This document shows positions 17,421-25,877 of a stretch of DNA of 64,000 nt, piece by piece. The translations under genes were made by a program, and so were the position numbers. A model generated the notes under the pieces. The model saw nothing but the letters and a program-made list of their open reading frames with translations. It was not told the DNA's origin and ran no database searches. Source of the DNA: Yeguia hominis. GTDB taxonomy: Bacteria; Bacillota; Clostridia; Oscillospirales; Acutalibacteraceae. The first letter of the stretch is position 1. Every line of letters starts with the position of its first letter. The stretch is taken from assembly GCF_014384705.1 (NCBI RefSeq), contig NZ_JACRSN010000012.1, positions 24,759-88,758 on the forward strand, read 5' to 3'.

Positions 17421-18180
17421 CCAACATCATCATTACGCTGAAGCCGACGGCAAACCATATCGTGCCGGTATTGGAATGACTGCCCTGAGACATCTCTGGG
17501 ATCAGCTCCTCCACCACAACATAGAGCATAGCCCCGGCGGCAAAACTCAGAAGATACGGAAGCGCCGGAACGATCAGCTGTGCTGCCAAAATCGTCAACA
17601 CCGCCCCGACGGGTTCTACCACACCGGAGAGCAGACCGTTCCGAAAAGCTCTGCCTTTATGCATGCCCTCCGCCCGCAGCGGCATAGAAATAATCGCTCC
17701 TTCCGGAAAGTTCTGAATAGCGATTCCCAATGACAACGCCAGTGCCCCGGCCGCTGTAATCTGTGTATCGCCGGAGAGATACCCGGCGTATACCACGCCG
17801 ACGGCCATGCCTTCCGGAATATTGTGGAGTGTTACGGCTAAAATCATCATGGTTGTGCGCTGAAGCCGGCTTTTTGGGCCTTCCGGCTGTCCGCTTTTTG
17901 CGTGCAGATGGGGGATCATGTGGTCAAGAGCAAGTAAGAACAGAACGCCGACCCAGAACCCGAGAGCGGCAGGGAAAAAGGCGAACTTTTCCATAGCTGC
18001 CGATCGTTCGATTGCAGGAATCAGTAAACTCCACACCGAAGCGGCTACCATGACGCCGGCGGCAAATCCGGTCAGTGCGCGCTGTACGACATCGCGAAAA
18101 GATTTTTTCATAAAGAACACGCACGCTGCCCCGAGCGAGGTGCCGAGAAATGGGATCAAAATTCCCCAAAAGGCTTCCAT
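17404..18180 (-). CDS. ZIP family divalent metal transporter
   Basis: A 258-residue membrane protein of the ZupT/GufA branch of the ZIP family, which brings zinc and other divalent metals into the cell. Eight helices are predicted. Helix IV carries LHNIPEGMAVGV and helix V IQNFPEGAIISMPL: the H-N-x-P-E-G and x-N-x-P-E-G pairs form the metal-binding site. The cytoplasmic loop before helix IV has the His-containing DHMIPHLHAKSG. The start is ATG 18180, with AAAGGAG upstream; the longer frame to 18246 lacks one. Confidence 0.9.
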   Translation of the reverse strand: MEAFWGILIPFLGTSLGAACVFFMKKSFRDVVQRALTGFAAGVMVAASVWSLLIPAIERSAAMEKFAFFPAALGFWVGVLFLLALDHMIPHLHAKSGQPEGPKSRLQRTTMMILAVTLHNIPEGMAVGVVYAGYLSGDTQITAAGALALSLGIAIQNFPEGAIISMPLRAEGMHKGRAFRNGLLSGVVEPVGAVLTILAAQLIVPALPYLLSFAAGAMLYVVVEELIPEMSQGSHSNTGTIWFAVGFSVMMMLDVALG

Positions 18181-18856
18181 AAGACAGGCTCCTTTCTCTG
18201 TTTGCACGCAATGAAATTCCGAAGCCAATCCATTCCGATACTCCATCTGAAAGCGCCTCTAAAAAGGGGCGTTATGCGTTCTATAAACAGAAGTTCAGGA
18301 AACGGCTTCGGCGTGATTTCAAAATCAAAGTGTTCGTCCATGGAACGAATGGCGGCATTCGGCCGCCGCTGTAAAAGGCGTGGGGAAGACCCACATGCTC
18401 TTTATGGAGAAGCAGAGCGCTTTTTGTATTATGGGGCCGTTGGTTAGCACCATCTAACTTGCAAGGCCATTATACCAGCAACGATCCGGATTTGCAAGGA
18501 TGACCGGAGACTGCAAATGGAACCAGAATTTTTGCTGCCTGTAGAAAAGTGGCGTGCAGAATAACGCTGAAGCGTACAGTTTTGGCGATTATGAGCCGGA
18601 ACGGACGCAGCTTCTGCAGAAGCGAAAATTTGTTTCGAAACCGCTTCCCAAAATAGATGTGCGGGAACTTTGCCGGGAACGCAATTGCGATCTGCAGCAC
18701 ATTCCGTCTGCAGGCGGAATTACAAAGCCGGCTGACCGCACAGACCGCGCAAAAACCGTGAAAACAGCGATAACCGGAAGGCGTCATACCTTCCGGTTAC
18801 CAGTTATCCGCAATTCTTTTCGTACATCACGAAACGTGTCCGCGACTTTTTTACGT
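18181..18856. other. Intergenic region without a convincing gene
   Basis: About 670 bp between two minus-strand genes. Short open frames on both strands lack ribosome binding sites and family features. A hairpin lies at 18772-18798 (listed separately). Confidence 0.5.
18772..18798 (-). terminator. Hairpin after the class II aldolase
   Basis: A perfect 10-bp stem, AACCGGAAGG (18772-18781) and CCTTCCGGTT (18789-18798), with a 7-base loop. On the minus strand it is followed by a T-containing stretch about 60 bases after the aldolase stop. Confidence 0.55.
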
Positions 18857-20149
18857 TTAGTCTTTTAGATGGAAAGCTTCTTTCAATTCGTCAATTTCCT
18901 GGGCGGTGATATGAACGACCGGACCGAGATCGCTGGAAGCGATGATGGAGTTGGCGGTTGCTTCGGCAACTTCCAAGCGGTCAAAGGCCTGCAGAAGGGT
19001 TTCGCCGGTTACGGCGACGCAGTCGTTTTTATAGAGGATGACCGGCGTGTGGCGGTTGAATTTTTTGGCGGCGGCAGCGGGATAGGTATAGATCTCCTCG
19101 AAGGGTTCCTTCCGGACCTCCCGCAGGAAAATATAACTTTCCGGAATGGTACGCGGATCAAAATCCGCATCCGTTACTGCGAACGCCATCATATGCAGCG
19201 GGTGCGCGATCAGAATCGCACCGATCTCCGGGTTTTCCTGATAAATGGCTTCGTGGAATTTGACCGCGCGGGACGGAATTTTGCCCTGTTCTTTCATGCC
19301 GGCCTTGATACGAACGAGATCTTCTTCCTGCAAATATGCACGGTCAAAGCCAAACGGCGTAATGAGAAAAGAACCGTCCGCGAGCTTTACGGAATAGGTC
19401 CCGTGTGTCGCGTTGAACAGCCCTTGCCGGTACGAACGGTGGATAAAGGTAATCATATCCCGGCGGGCGGCGCATTCCTCGGTAGAGTGGGTTTTGGGAA
19501 TGAAATCATCCATCAAAAGATGGTTGCGGGTTTGCGTGATGGCAAATTCCTCTGCCGGAATGGGATTCGGCGTGCCGATTTTATTGGCGACAATTTCGAG
19601 ACTTGCACTGTATTCGAGCGTTTCAAAGGCCATGAAGGCGGCAAAGAGATCTTGGGCGCCGATGCAGACGCCGTGATTTTCGAGAAGCACGATATTGATG
19701 CCTTTTTCGAATTCGTGTGCAATATTTTCGCCCAGCTGATTGCTTCCCGGTACTGCGTAAGTGGCCATGGAAAGCTCGCCGCAGGTCTTTCGGACCGAGG
19801 AAAGCAGGTCGACGTCCGGCAGCTTGCGCGCAATGGAGAAGGCTACCAGCGCAGGCGGGTGTGCGTGCAAAACAGCACGGATGTCCGGACGGCGCTTATA
19901 AATCGAAGCGTGAAACGGAAGTTCAGACGAAGGCTTGTGAATTCCCTCGCAGGTTCCGTCCTTTTTTACACAGATGATATCCGCGCGGCTGAGCGTTCCT
20001 TTGTCAATACCGGCGGGCGTAATCCAGATATTTCCGTCATCGTCCAGAATGGACAGGTTCCCGCCGGAGGTTGTGGTCATTCCGCGCTCATAGATGCGTT
20101 GCATAATCATGACAAGCTGATCAGCCGGATGTAAATAGGCAAAGTTCAT
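18857..20149 (-). CDS. Tandem class II aldolase/adducin-domain protein
   Basis: A 430-residue protein made of two class II aldolase domains (about residues 5-200 and 230-415). The first has the TSGGNLSI substrate/phosphate loop, the acidic SSELPFH and the zinc-ligand segment VLHAHPPALVAFS. The second has NATHGTYSVK, VKFHEAIY and LIAHPLHMMAFAV. Class II aldolases use zinc to cleave or epimerise phosphosugars such as fuculose- or ribulose-phosphate. Tandem forms in Firmicutes have no clear assigned substrate. A consensus promoter lies 40-70 bp upstream and GGAGGGA precedes the ATG. Confidence 0.85.
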   Translation of the reverse strand: MNFAYLHPADQLVMIMQRIYERGMTTTSGGNLSILDDDGNIWITPAGIDKGTLSRADIICVKKDGTCEGIHKPSSELPFHASIYKRRPDIRAVLHAHPPALVAFSIARKLPDVDLLSSVRKTCGELSMATYAVPGSNQLGENIAHEFEKGINIVLLENHGVCIGAQDLFAAFMAFETLEYSASLEIVANKIGTPNPIPAEEFAITQTRNHLLMDDFIPKTHSTEECAARRDMITFIHRSYRQGLFNATHGTYSVKLADGSFLITPFGFDRAYLQEEDLVRIKAGMKEQGKIPSRAVKFHEAIYQENPEIGAILIAHPLHMMAFAVTDADFDPRTIPESYIFLREVRKEPFEEIYTYPAAAAKKFNRHTPVILYKNDCVAVTGETLLQAFDRLEVAEATANSIIASSDLGPVVHITAQEIDELKEAFHLKD

Positions 20150-20190
20150 CGCGGTCCCTCCTCTTTTTAAAGGATCTTGTTCTCGTGTCT

Positions 20191-20219
20191 ATTGTAACCT
20201 TCTGCATAAAATCTGTCAA
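20191..20219 (-). promoter_or_regulatory. Sigma-A type promoter of the aldolase gene
   Basis: On the minus strand TTGACA (20219-20214) and TACAAT (20196-20191) are 17 bp apart, 40-70 bp before the aldolase start. Confidence 0.8.
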
Positions 20220-20297
20220 CGGCAGAATATTTTTCAAATGGATGAAGAAGAAAACTTCTGTTTCAGAAAAGATTTTTAGGAAACACGGAAGGGGGGA

Positions 20298-20325
20298 TTG
20301 CTTTTTTTATTCAGTCGGTTATAAT
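20298..20325 (+). promoter_or_regulatory. Promoter of the nucleotidyltransferase gene
   Basis: TTGCTT (20298-20303) and TATAAT (20320-20325), 16 bp apart, 40 bp upstream of ATG 20365. This also shows that the real start is 20365, since a longer frame would begin before the promoter. Confidence 0.75.
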
Positions 20326-20364
20326 CAAAAGAGTCATGAAATCGCAGAAGGGCAGGAAAACGGC

Positions 20365-21270
20365 ATGAATAAAACACTGGTAATCATGGCGGCGGGTCTG
20401 GGAAGCCGTTACGGCGGGCTCAAGCAGGTCGATGGAATGGGACCGCACGGAGAGCGGATTATGGACTATTCGATTTACGACGCGGTTCGGGCCGGATTTC
20501 ATAAGGTCGTTTTTATCATTCGAAAAGAGCACGAACAAATTTTTCGGGAACAGGTCGGCGATGCGGTGTCCCAGCTGGTTCCGGTGGAATATGTGTTTCA
20601 GGAGCTTGACCGTCTTCCGGATGGATATACAGTTCCGGAAGGACGTGTGAAACCGTGGGGAACAGGACATGCGGTTCTTTGCTGTGCGGACGTTGTGCAG
20701 GAGCCGTTTGCTGTCATCAATGCGGACGACTATTACGGCCCGGAAGCGTTTCGGCTTTTGGCGGATTGGGCGGAAACGGTGGATCCGACTTCGACGGAAG
20801 AATTCTGTATGGCCGGATATATCCTGAAAAACACGCTGACGGAAAACGGATCGGTCTCGCGCGGTGTATGCCAGACCGGGCAGGACGGCCTTTTGCAGTC
20901 CGTGACCGAGCGGACGAAGATCCTGCGTCATGGAGATGCGATAGAATATGAAGAAGATGGCGTCTGGCATGCGATGGATGAAAACACGATGGTGTCCATG
21001 AACTGCTGGTGCTTTCCGCCTTCGTTTTTACAGGCAGCAGAAGTGCGGTTCCGGACTTTCCTCGATGAAAATCGCGAAACGCTCTGTAAGGCAGAATATT
21101 TCCTGCCTTCAATTGTCTGCGAGATGATTGCACAGGGGCAGTGCCGCGTTCGGGTTTTCCCGACGCAGGAAAAGTGGTTTGGCATTACCTATCACGAGGA
21201 CCGTGCTGCGGTGCAAAAAGAGCTCCTTGCGCGGGTCGAAAGCGGACAGTATCCCTCTCCGCTATGGTAA
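20365..21270 (+). CDS. Sugar nucleotidyltransferase (NTP_transferase fold)
   Basis: A 301-residue enzyme that would join a nucleoside triphosphate to a sugar phosphate. The N-terminal signature is VIMAAGLGSRYGGLKQ (residues 6-21, G-x-G-x-R-x5-K-Q type), and VINADDYYG (about residue 112) is the metal/NTP aspartate region. The typical catalytic Lys lies in KWFGITYHEDRAAV near the end. The acceptor sugar is not evident, so no gene symbol is given. The gene precedes an esterase by 50 bp, possibly in the same transcript. Confidence 0.82.
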   Translation: MNKTLVIMAAGLGSRYGGLKQVDGMGPHGERIMDYSIYDAVRAGFHKVVFIIRKEHEQIFREQVGDAVSQLVPVEYVFQELDRLPDGYTVPEGRVKPWGTGHAVLCCADVVQEPFAVINADDYYGPEAFRLLADWAETVDPTSTEEFCMAGYILKNTLTENGSVSRGVCQTGQDGLLQSVTERTKILRHGDAIEYEEDGVWHAMDENTMVSMNCWCFPPSFLQAAEVRFRTFLDENRETLCKAEYFLPSIVCEMIAQGQCRVRVFPTQEKWFGITYHEDRAAVQKELLARVESGQYPSPLW

Positions 21271-21323
21271 ATCTCAGAAATCCGGAAGCTTAGGCGGCCG
21301 CAAGGAAAAAGGAGGGCAAACGT

Positions 21324-22130
21324 TTGAAACAGATCGAGTTTTCTCTGGACTATGGAACCAGGGTAGTGGCGTATCTTCATGATCCGCTTGAAGGGCAGGC
21401 GCCGTCTCGGGCAGCGCGGCCTGCAGTTGTGATTTTTCCGGGAGGCGCATATGCGTTTTGTTCCGACCGGGAGGCAGATCCGGTTGCCATTCCCCTGTTC
21501 GAAAAAGGCTATCAGGTATTTGTGGCTTTTTACCCGGTTTTAGAAGAAGCGGCCAATATGCAGCCGCTGGCTTCTGCTGCGCGCACGCTGATGGAAATTC
21601 GTGCGCATGCGGCGGATTGGATGGTGGATTCCAGCAAGATCGCCGTGTGCGGATTTTCAGCGGGCGGTCATCTTGCGGCGAGCATTGCGACCTTGTGGGG
21701 AAATCCGAAGCTTCAGAAAATGTGCGGAATAACGGGCAGACAGGCCCGTCCGGATGCAGCAATTTTATGCTATCCGGTGATTACGGCCGGGCCGGAAGGG
21801 CACCGGGAGTCGATCCGTAATGTCTCTGGTGCAGAAGAAGGCGATCCGCGGCAGGCGTTCTGGTCGCTGGAAACGCAAGTGACGCCGGAAACGCCGCCAG
21901 TGTTTTTGTGGCATACTTTTGATGACGAAACCGTCCCGGTGGAAAACACCCTGCTGTTTGCGTCAGCGCTCCGGAAAAACGGCGTTCCGTTTGAGTGCCA
22001 TATTTATCCGCACGGTGTGCATGGCATGTCGGTTTGCACCAAAGAGGTCAACGCAGAAGATCCGCATGTCCGCTCTTGGGTTTCTCTTTGCCTGGAGTGG
22101 CTTGAAATCCAGTTCGGTTTTGCGTATTGA
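21324..22130 (+). CDS. Alpha/beta hydrolase, acetyl-xylan esterase-like
   Basis: A 268-residue serine hydrolase starting at TTG 21324 with AAGGAGGG upstream. The oxyanion loop FPGGAYAFCSDRE takes the place of HGG. The nucleophile elbow is GFSAGGHLAAS (about residue 109). HTFDDETVPVE gives the acidic residue and YPHGVHGMS the catalytic His. These features match the BD-FAE/axe-type deacetylases of plant polysaccharides in gut Firmicutes. No signal peptide is present, so it works inside the cell. It may serve sugar metabolism with the upstream nucleotidyltransferase. Confidence 0.85.
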   Translation: MKQIEFSLDYGTRVVAYLHDPLEGQAPSRAARPAVVIFPGGAYAFCSDREADPVAIPLFEKGYQVFVAFYPVLEEAANMQPLASAARTLMEIRAHAADWMVDSSKIAVCGFSAGGHLAASIATLWGNPKLQKMCGITGRQARPDAAILCYPVITAGPEGHRESIRNVSGAEEGDPRQAFWSLETQVTPETPPVFLWHTFDDETVPVENTLLFASALRKNGVPFECHIYPHGVHGMSVCTKEVNAEDPHVRSWVSLCLEWLEIQFGFAY

Positions 22131-22200
22131 GCGGCCGCCTGCGAAATCCGTGCGGACCGTGCGAAACTCTTAAATCACTGCCGGGAAAACCCGGCAACAG

Positions 22201-22244
22201 AAACAGCATCCGGATGGAATCAAACCATGCGGATGCTGTTTTTT
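22201..22244 (+). terminator. Rho-independent terminator
   Basis: AAACAGCATCCG (22201-22212) pairs with CGGATGCTGTTT (22230-22241), followed by TTT. It ends the esterase transcript. Confidence 0.85.
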
Positions 22245-22475
22245 AACGGTTCAGTTTGAAGGGCAGATGTCTCCAATTGCTGCCGGATTCATAAACGTTT
22301 TTGTCCAATTGAAGTGCAAAAAGCGGGAAGAATCTCCGGCAGACCGAATCAAGAAGCCGGTTTGCGCAGATCGCGTTTCCGATTATCCAGAAGCGAGGCA
22401 CTTGGAAAATTTGCAGTGGAGCCTGCCCTTTGCAGAAAAGCCTGCACAGGGATCGCACATCAAGGAAATACGTTT
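22245..22475. other. Intergenic spacer between convergent genes
   Basis: No gene with a start signal is visible; the open frames here are antisense or random. Confidence 0.5.
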
Positions 22476-25400
22476 TTAACCGTGTTTCCGTTTGGTTGTG
22501 CGATTCTTTCTGCGCCGTATTCCAATAAAAAACAAGATGCCGAGGATTGCGACGCCGCCTGCAAGGGCAACCCAGACCCACCGCATAGCGGAAGATACGG
22601 AGATCACAGTAAACTGGTCGCTGTTTTCCAGCTCAAAGCAGAGATAGCTTCCAATGACATTGCTCGAAACTTTTGTCCACGCATCTTCTCCGCCGGTATA
22701 AACCGCAAATTTCCCATCGTTTGGAAGCCTCCAGCGTACGGTGTGCGATTTTTGACCGTCCTCTGGAATTCGAAGCTTCCAGGTTTCCAGAGCGGTTTCG
22801 GAAAAGGATGCCGGCGCCGGTTCCAAACTAGCCTGCAGTTTGTCATCCGCAGAAAAGGTTCCTTCCACAAGCAGGGAAGCGTGCCCATCCTGTGTGGACG
22901 CGGAAGCAAGGGTTGTGACATAAGGTTCATAAGTTGCCGTTACGACCGTATCAAAATGCAGCTGCGTCAGATTCGTTCGATCCCAACGGACAAAACATCC
23001 ATCTTTTTCGGGCGGTGCGGGATAACAGTCAGCTGAAAAGGAATCCCCATATTGGAACTCCTGTTCTTTCAAAGTTTTGCCGTCCGCCACAAAGCTTAGC
23101 GTCAGCGTTCGAAACTCCTTTGAAATGCCTTTTTTCTTGCAGAGCGCCGAATAGGAAATCGGCTCCGCCTGGCCGGAAAGGCTAACCCGGTCAATACCGG
23201 CCAAATCATCGGAAACAAACTGGTTTTTGCTGCATTCCCCGGTGATTTCACCCGCTACCGCGCCGCCAAACTGGGTGCAGTCTGCGATGGCAACCATGGA
23301 TAAACAGTCGGAAACGCGGTTGCCGGATCCTGCGATCCCGCCGACATATTTTCCGCCGGAAAGCGTACATTTTGCGTCGCTGTCCCGGATCGAGGAGAGC
23401 GACAGCCCGGCCACGCCGCCCACATAGTCTCCGCTTTCACTGGAAGTGTCGCCCCATCCGCCGCACCCGGAAATGGTGCCCAGATCCATCCGGCCGGCAA
23501 TTCCGCCCGCACAGCTTTTTTTAGCGGTAACCGAACCGTAGTTCTTGCAGTCGAGCAGGATGGCTTTGGTTTGGTATGTGAAATGCAGAGAACGGTTGTC
23601 AGAGGAAAGCAGATCGTCCTCCGGATCAAGATCATATTCAATCGCCATGGAACCCGCAATTTCGCCGACGTTGCGGTCGGCGCAGACTTCTCCGTAATTG
23701 ATGCACTCCAGCGCCTTGCCGCGCGTTGCGCTTTGCAGGCTTTTTTCAGAAACGTCCTCAAAAAGATCAGTGTAATCCAGATCCTGCGTACCGTTGAGCA
23801 GATTGAGGAAAAGGTTCATAACCTTCATGAACTGATTGTTGATGGCGCGGATATCGGAAAGAAGAGACGCATTTGCACTGCTGAGTTCCTGATTCAGCGC
23901 CGAAAGTTCATTGCCGATTCCGCCGAGCGACGAATTCAGCGCGCTTGAAGCGGCGTCAAAATCAGAGCTTAGCGGGGAGAAGGAAATCGGCTCCTCTTTT
24001 GAAAGCGAACTTGCCCACTGCGCAATGCCGGAGAATGCATCCGCCAGGGCAGCGGATGCTTGCTGTACCGGAGCCAGCACCGCGTCCAGGTCCGCCAGGA
24101 TCGGTTCCAGTTCAAACGCCAGAGAACGCATGGTTTGCAGCACTTCTCCGAGATGTTCCATCGCGTTTCCAAAGTGCGAAACGCCGGAAGCAAAGGCCTG
24201 CATGGCGGCGGATAATTCGGTTGCAACCTGCCGAATCGTTTCCAGATTTTCATCCCGCAACGCGCCCCGATCGGTGTTGACAATCAAGTCTGCAGCGTCG
24301 CGCAGCACAGCGACATATCCGTCAAGCACGGCTGCCACAGCTGTCCGAATCTGCGCCCTGGTTTCCGGCGTTAGGGTGCCGCCGGCTTCAAGCTCCTCCA
24401 GCGCTCTGCTGACAGCAGTTTCCAATGTGTCTGCTGCCTCCCGCAAAGCGGCAAGATCGTTCCGGAGCGGTTGGGTGTCCGGTTTGGCGTGACCCTTTTT
24501 CAGCAGAGAAAAGGCGTTTTCCAGACGGTCCATCGCGGTTTCCAGCGCATCGCAGGTGGCTTTGATCTCCGTGCAGAAGTCCTGAAGCTGGGAGAGAAGC
24601 TGGTCGCTATCCTCCGCAAGGTCGTCCATTTGCGCCCAAAGTTCCCGGAACGCCCGAACAGCTTCCGCTGCGTTTTCGGATGCCGCCGACAAGTCCTCCA
24701 TAATCGGTGCAGATTGATCGAGATACCGTTCCGCCAGAAGCAGCGTATCGTTGACAGCGGACAGGTTGTCATTCACAAAACTTTCCGCTTGCTCTGTGAT
24801 GGCAAACGCACTTTCCCGGGCGCTTCCGGCATAATCGGAGATGTTGGAAATTCGATCCGTAATCCCGTCGGAAGCAGATTGTGTGTCGTCCAGCGTGCGG
24901 TCAATGCGTGTCTGCAGTTCGTCGAGTCCGTCTGAAGAAAATTGCAGCGTAACGTCCGGCGCCATCTGGCCGATGATTCCGCCGACATCCTTGCGGCCCT
25001 GGACAAATCCGCGATTGACGCAGCTTGCCAGATATCCGTTTTGACGGCCTGCAATACCGCCGACATTGTAACCGACGTGCGGATAGCCGACAGCGCCGGT
25101 GTTGGTGCAGCTTTGCACAATGCCCGTGGAATAGCCCGCAATGCCGCCGGTGTCTGTTGTGACAGCGGTTTCGGTGGCTTCCTCTTTTTTGAGAATGCTG
25201 TAAAGCGTATTTTCCGGATTTCCCAGTTCGGCGGCGCTGATGTCCTCTTCCGTGACCGTTGTATTTACAGAAGCCGCGCTGGTGCAGCGCAGAATGGTGC
25301 CTGCGTTTTCCCCGACGATGCCGCCGGTGAACTGCGTGCCGCGCATAATTCCCGAAACCGTGCAGTTTGTGATGCTGCCGCCAGTTTCGTTGCGGCCGGC

Positions 25401-25877
25401 GATGTCGCCGACGTCGTCGCTTCCGAGGACAACACCGGAGAAATTACAGCTTTCAAGTGTTCCGCTGTTTTCTCCGACAATACCGCCGACCGAGCGTTGG
25501 GTTCCGGCGGGTTGGATTTTCCCCTCTACAGAGAGATTTTTTACTACTGCACCGGCTTCTATCCGGCTGAACAGTCCGGAAGGAGAATTGCTTTGTGTCA
25601 GTTGCAGGCCGGTGATGCAGTGTCCTTGCCCGTCAAAAGTGCCGAGAAAAATTGGAATGGATAGTTCAGCGCCTGCGGCGTCGAGATCCGCAGTTAAAAC
25701 GACGGATAGTCCCTTGGAATAGGCATCGGAAGAACAGCGTTTCGCAAAATCGGCGAGTTCCTCCAATGTTCCGATGGAGACCCGGTTTTCCGCTGCCAAT
25801 ACGGTGGGGGAGACTGGCAGGAGCAGGAGCAGCGTCAACAGGACAGAGATAAGCCGAATGGTCACGTTATGCTTCAT
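22476..25877 (-). CDS. Secreted, membrane-anchored GLUG-repeat / coiled-coil protein
   Basis: A 1133-residue envelope protein. ATG 25877 has AAAGGAGG upstream; the longer frame to 25916 has none. A signal peptide (residues 1-30, ending VLAAENRV) leads into a first GLUG region (about 120-320: repeats of the type GGIVGENSGTLESC, GGIAGRQNGYLASC). A long acidic alpha-helical segment follows (about 320-715, ending in a Leu/Ser-rich stretch). Then come a second GLUG region (about 735-890), an InlB-type repeat (GDSFSADCYPAPP...WDRTNLTQ), and a C-terminal membrane helix with RRRKNRTTKRK. Its start overlaps the MMPL transporter stop by 11 bp, so the two are coupled. The helical part may act as an extracytoplasmic adaptor; this is inferred. 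Confidence 0.75.
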   Translation of the reverse strand: MKHNVTIRLISVLLTLLLLLPVSPTVLAAENRVSIGTLEELADFAKRCSSDAYSKGLSVVLTADLDAAGAELSIPIFLGTFDGQGHCITGLQLTQSNSPSGLFSRIEAGAVVKNLSVEGKIQPAGTQRSVGGIVGENSGTLESCNFSGVVLGSDDVGDIAGRNETGGSITNCTVSGIMRGTQFTGGIVGENAGTILRCTSAASVNTTVTEEDISAAELGNPENTLYSILKKEEATETAVTTDTGGIAGYSTGIVQSCTNTGAVGYPHVGYNVGGIAGRQNGYLASCVNRGFVQGRKDVGGIIGQMAPDVTLQFSSDGLDELQTRIDRTLDDTQSASDGITDRISNISDYAGSARESAFAITEQAESFVNDNLSAVNDTLLLAERYLDQSAPIMEDLSAASENAAEAVRAFRELWAQMDDLAEDSDQLLSQLQDFCTEIKATCDALETAMDRLENAFSLLKKGHAKPDTQPLRNDLAALREAADTLETAVSRALEELEAGGTLTPETRAQIRTAVAAVLDGYVAVLRDAADLIVNTDRGALRDENLETIRQVATELSAAMQAFASGVSHFGNAMEHLGEVLQTMRSLAFELEPILADLDAVLAPVQQASAALADAFSGIAQWASSLSKEEPISFSPLSSDFDAASSALNSSLGGIGNELSALNQELSSANASLLSDIRAINNQFMKVMNLFLNLLNGTQDLDYTDLFEDVSEKSLQSATRGKALECINYGEVCADRNVGEIAGSMAIEYDLDPEDDLLSSDNRSLHFTYQTKAILLDCKNYGSVTAKKSCAGGIAGRMDLGTISGCGGWGDTSSESGDYVGGVAGLSLSSIRDSDAKCTLSGGKYVGGIAGSGNRVSDCLSMVAIADCTQFGGAVAGEITGECSKNQFVSDDLAGIDRVSLSGQAEPISYSALCKKKGISKEFRTLTLSFVADGKTLKEQEFQYGDSFSADCYPAPPEKDGCFVRWDRTNLTQLHFDTVVTATYEPYVTTLASASTQDGHASLLVEGTFSADDKLQASLEPAPASFSETALETWKLRIPEDGQKSHTVRWRLPNDGKFAVYTGGEDAWTKVSSNVIGSYLCFELENSDQFTVISVSSAMRWVWVALAGGVAILGILFFIGIRRRKNRTTKRKHG

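Noticed and set aside
18554..18868. Open frame of 104 codons in the spacer after the ZIP gene
   Set aside because: No start signal and no family features; ends opposite the aldolase gene.
18869..20134. Open frame of 421 codons on the plus strand opposite the class II aldolase
   Set aside because: Mirror frame of a strongly conserved gene with a consensus promoter on the other strand; no start signal.
23571..25722. Several plus-strand frames opposite the GLUG/coiled-coil gene
   Set aside because: All are shadows of the minus-strand gene; the repeat-rich composition opens antisense frames.
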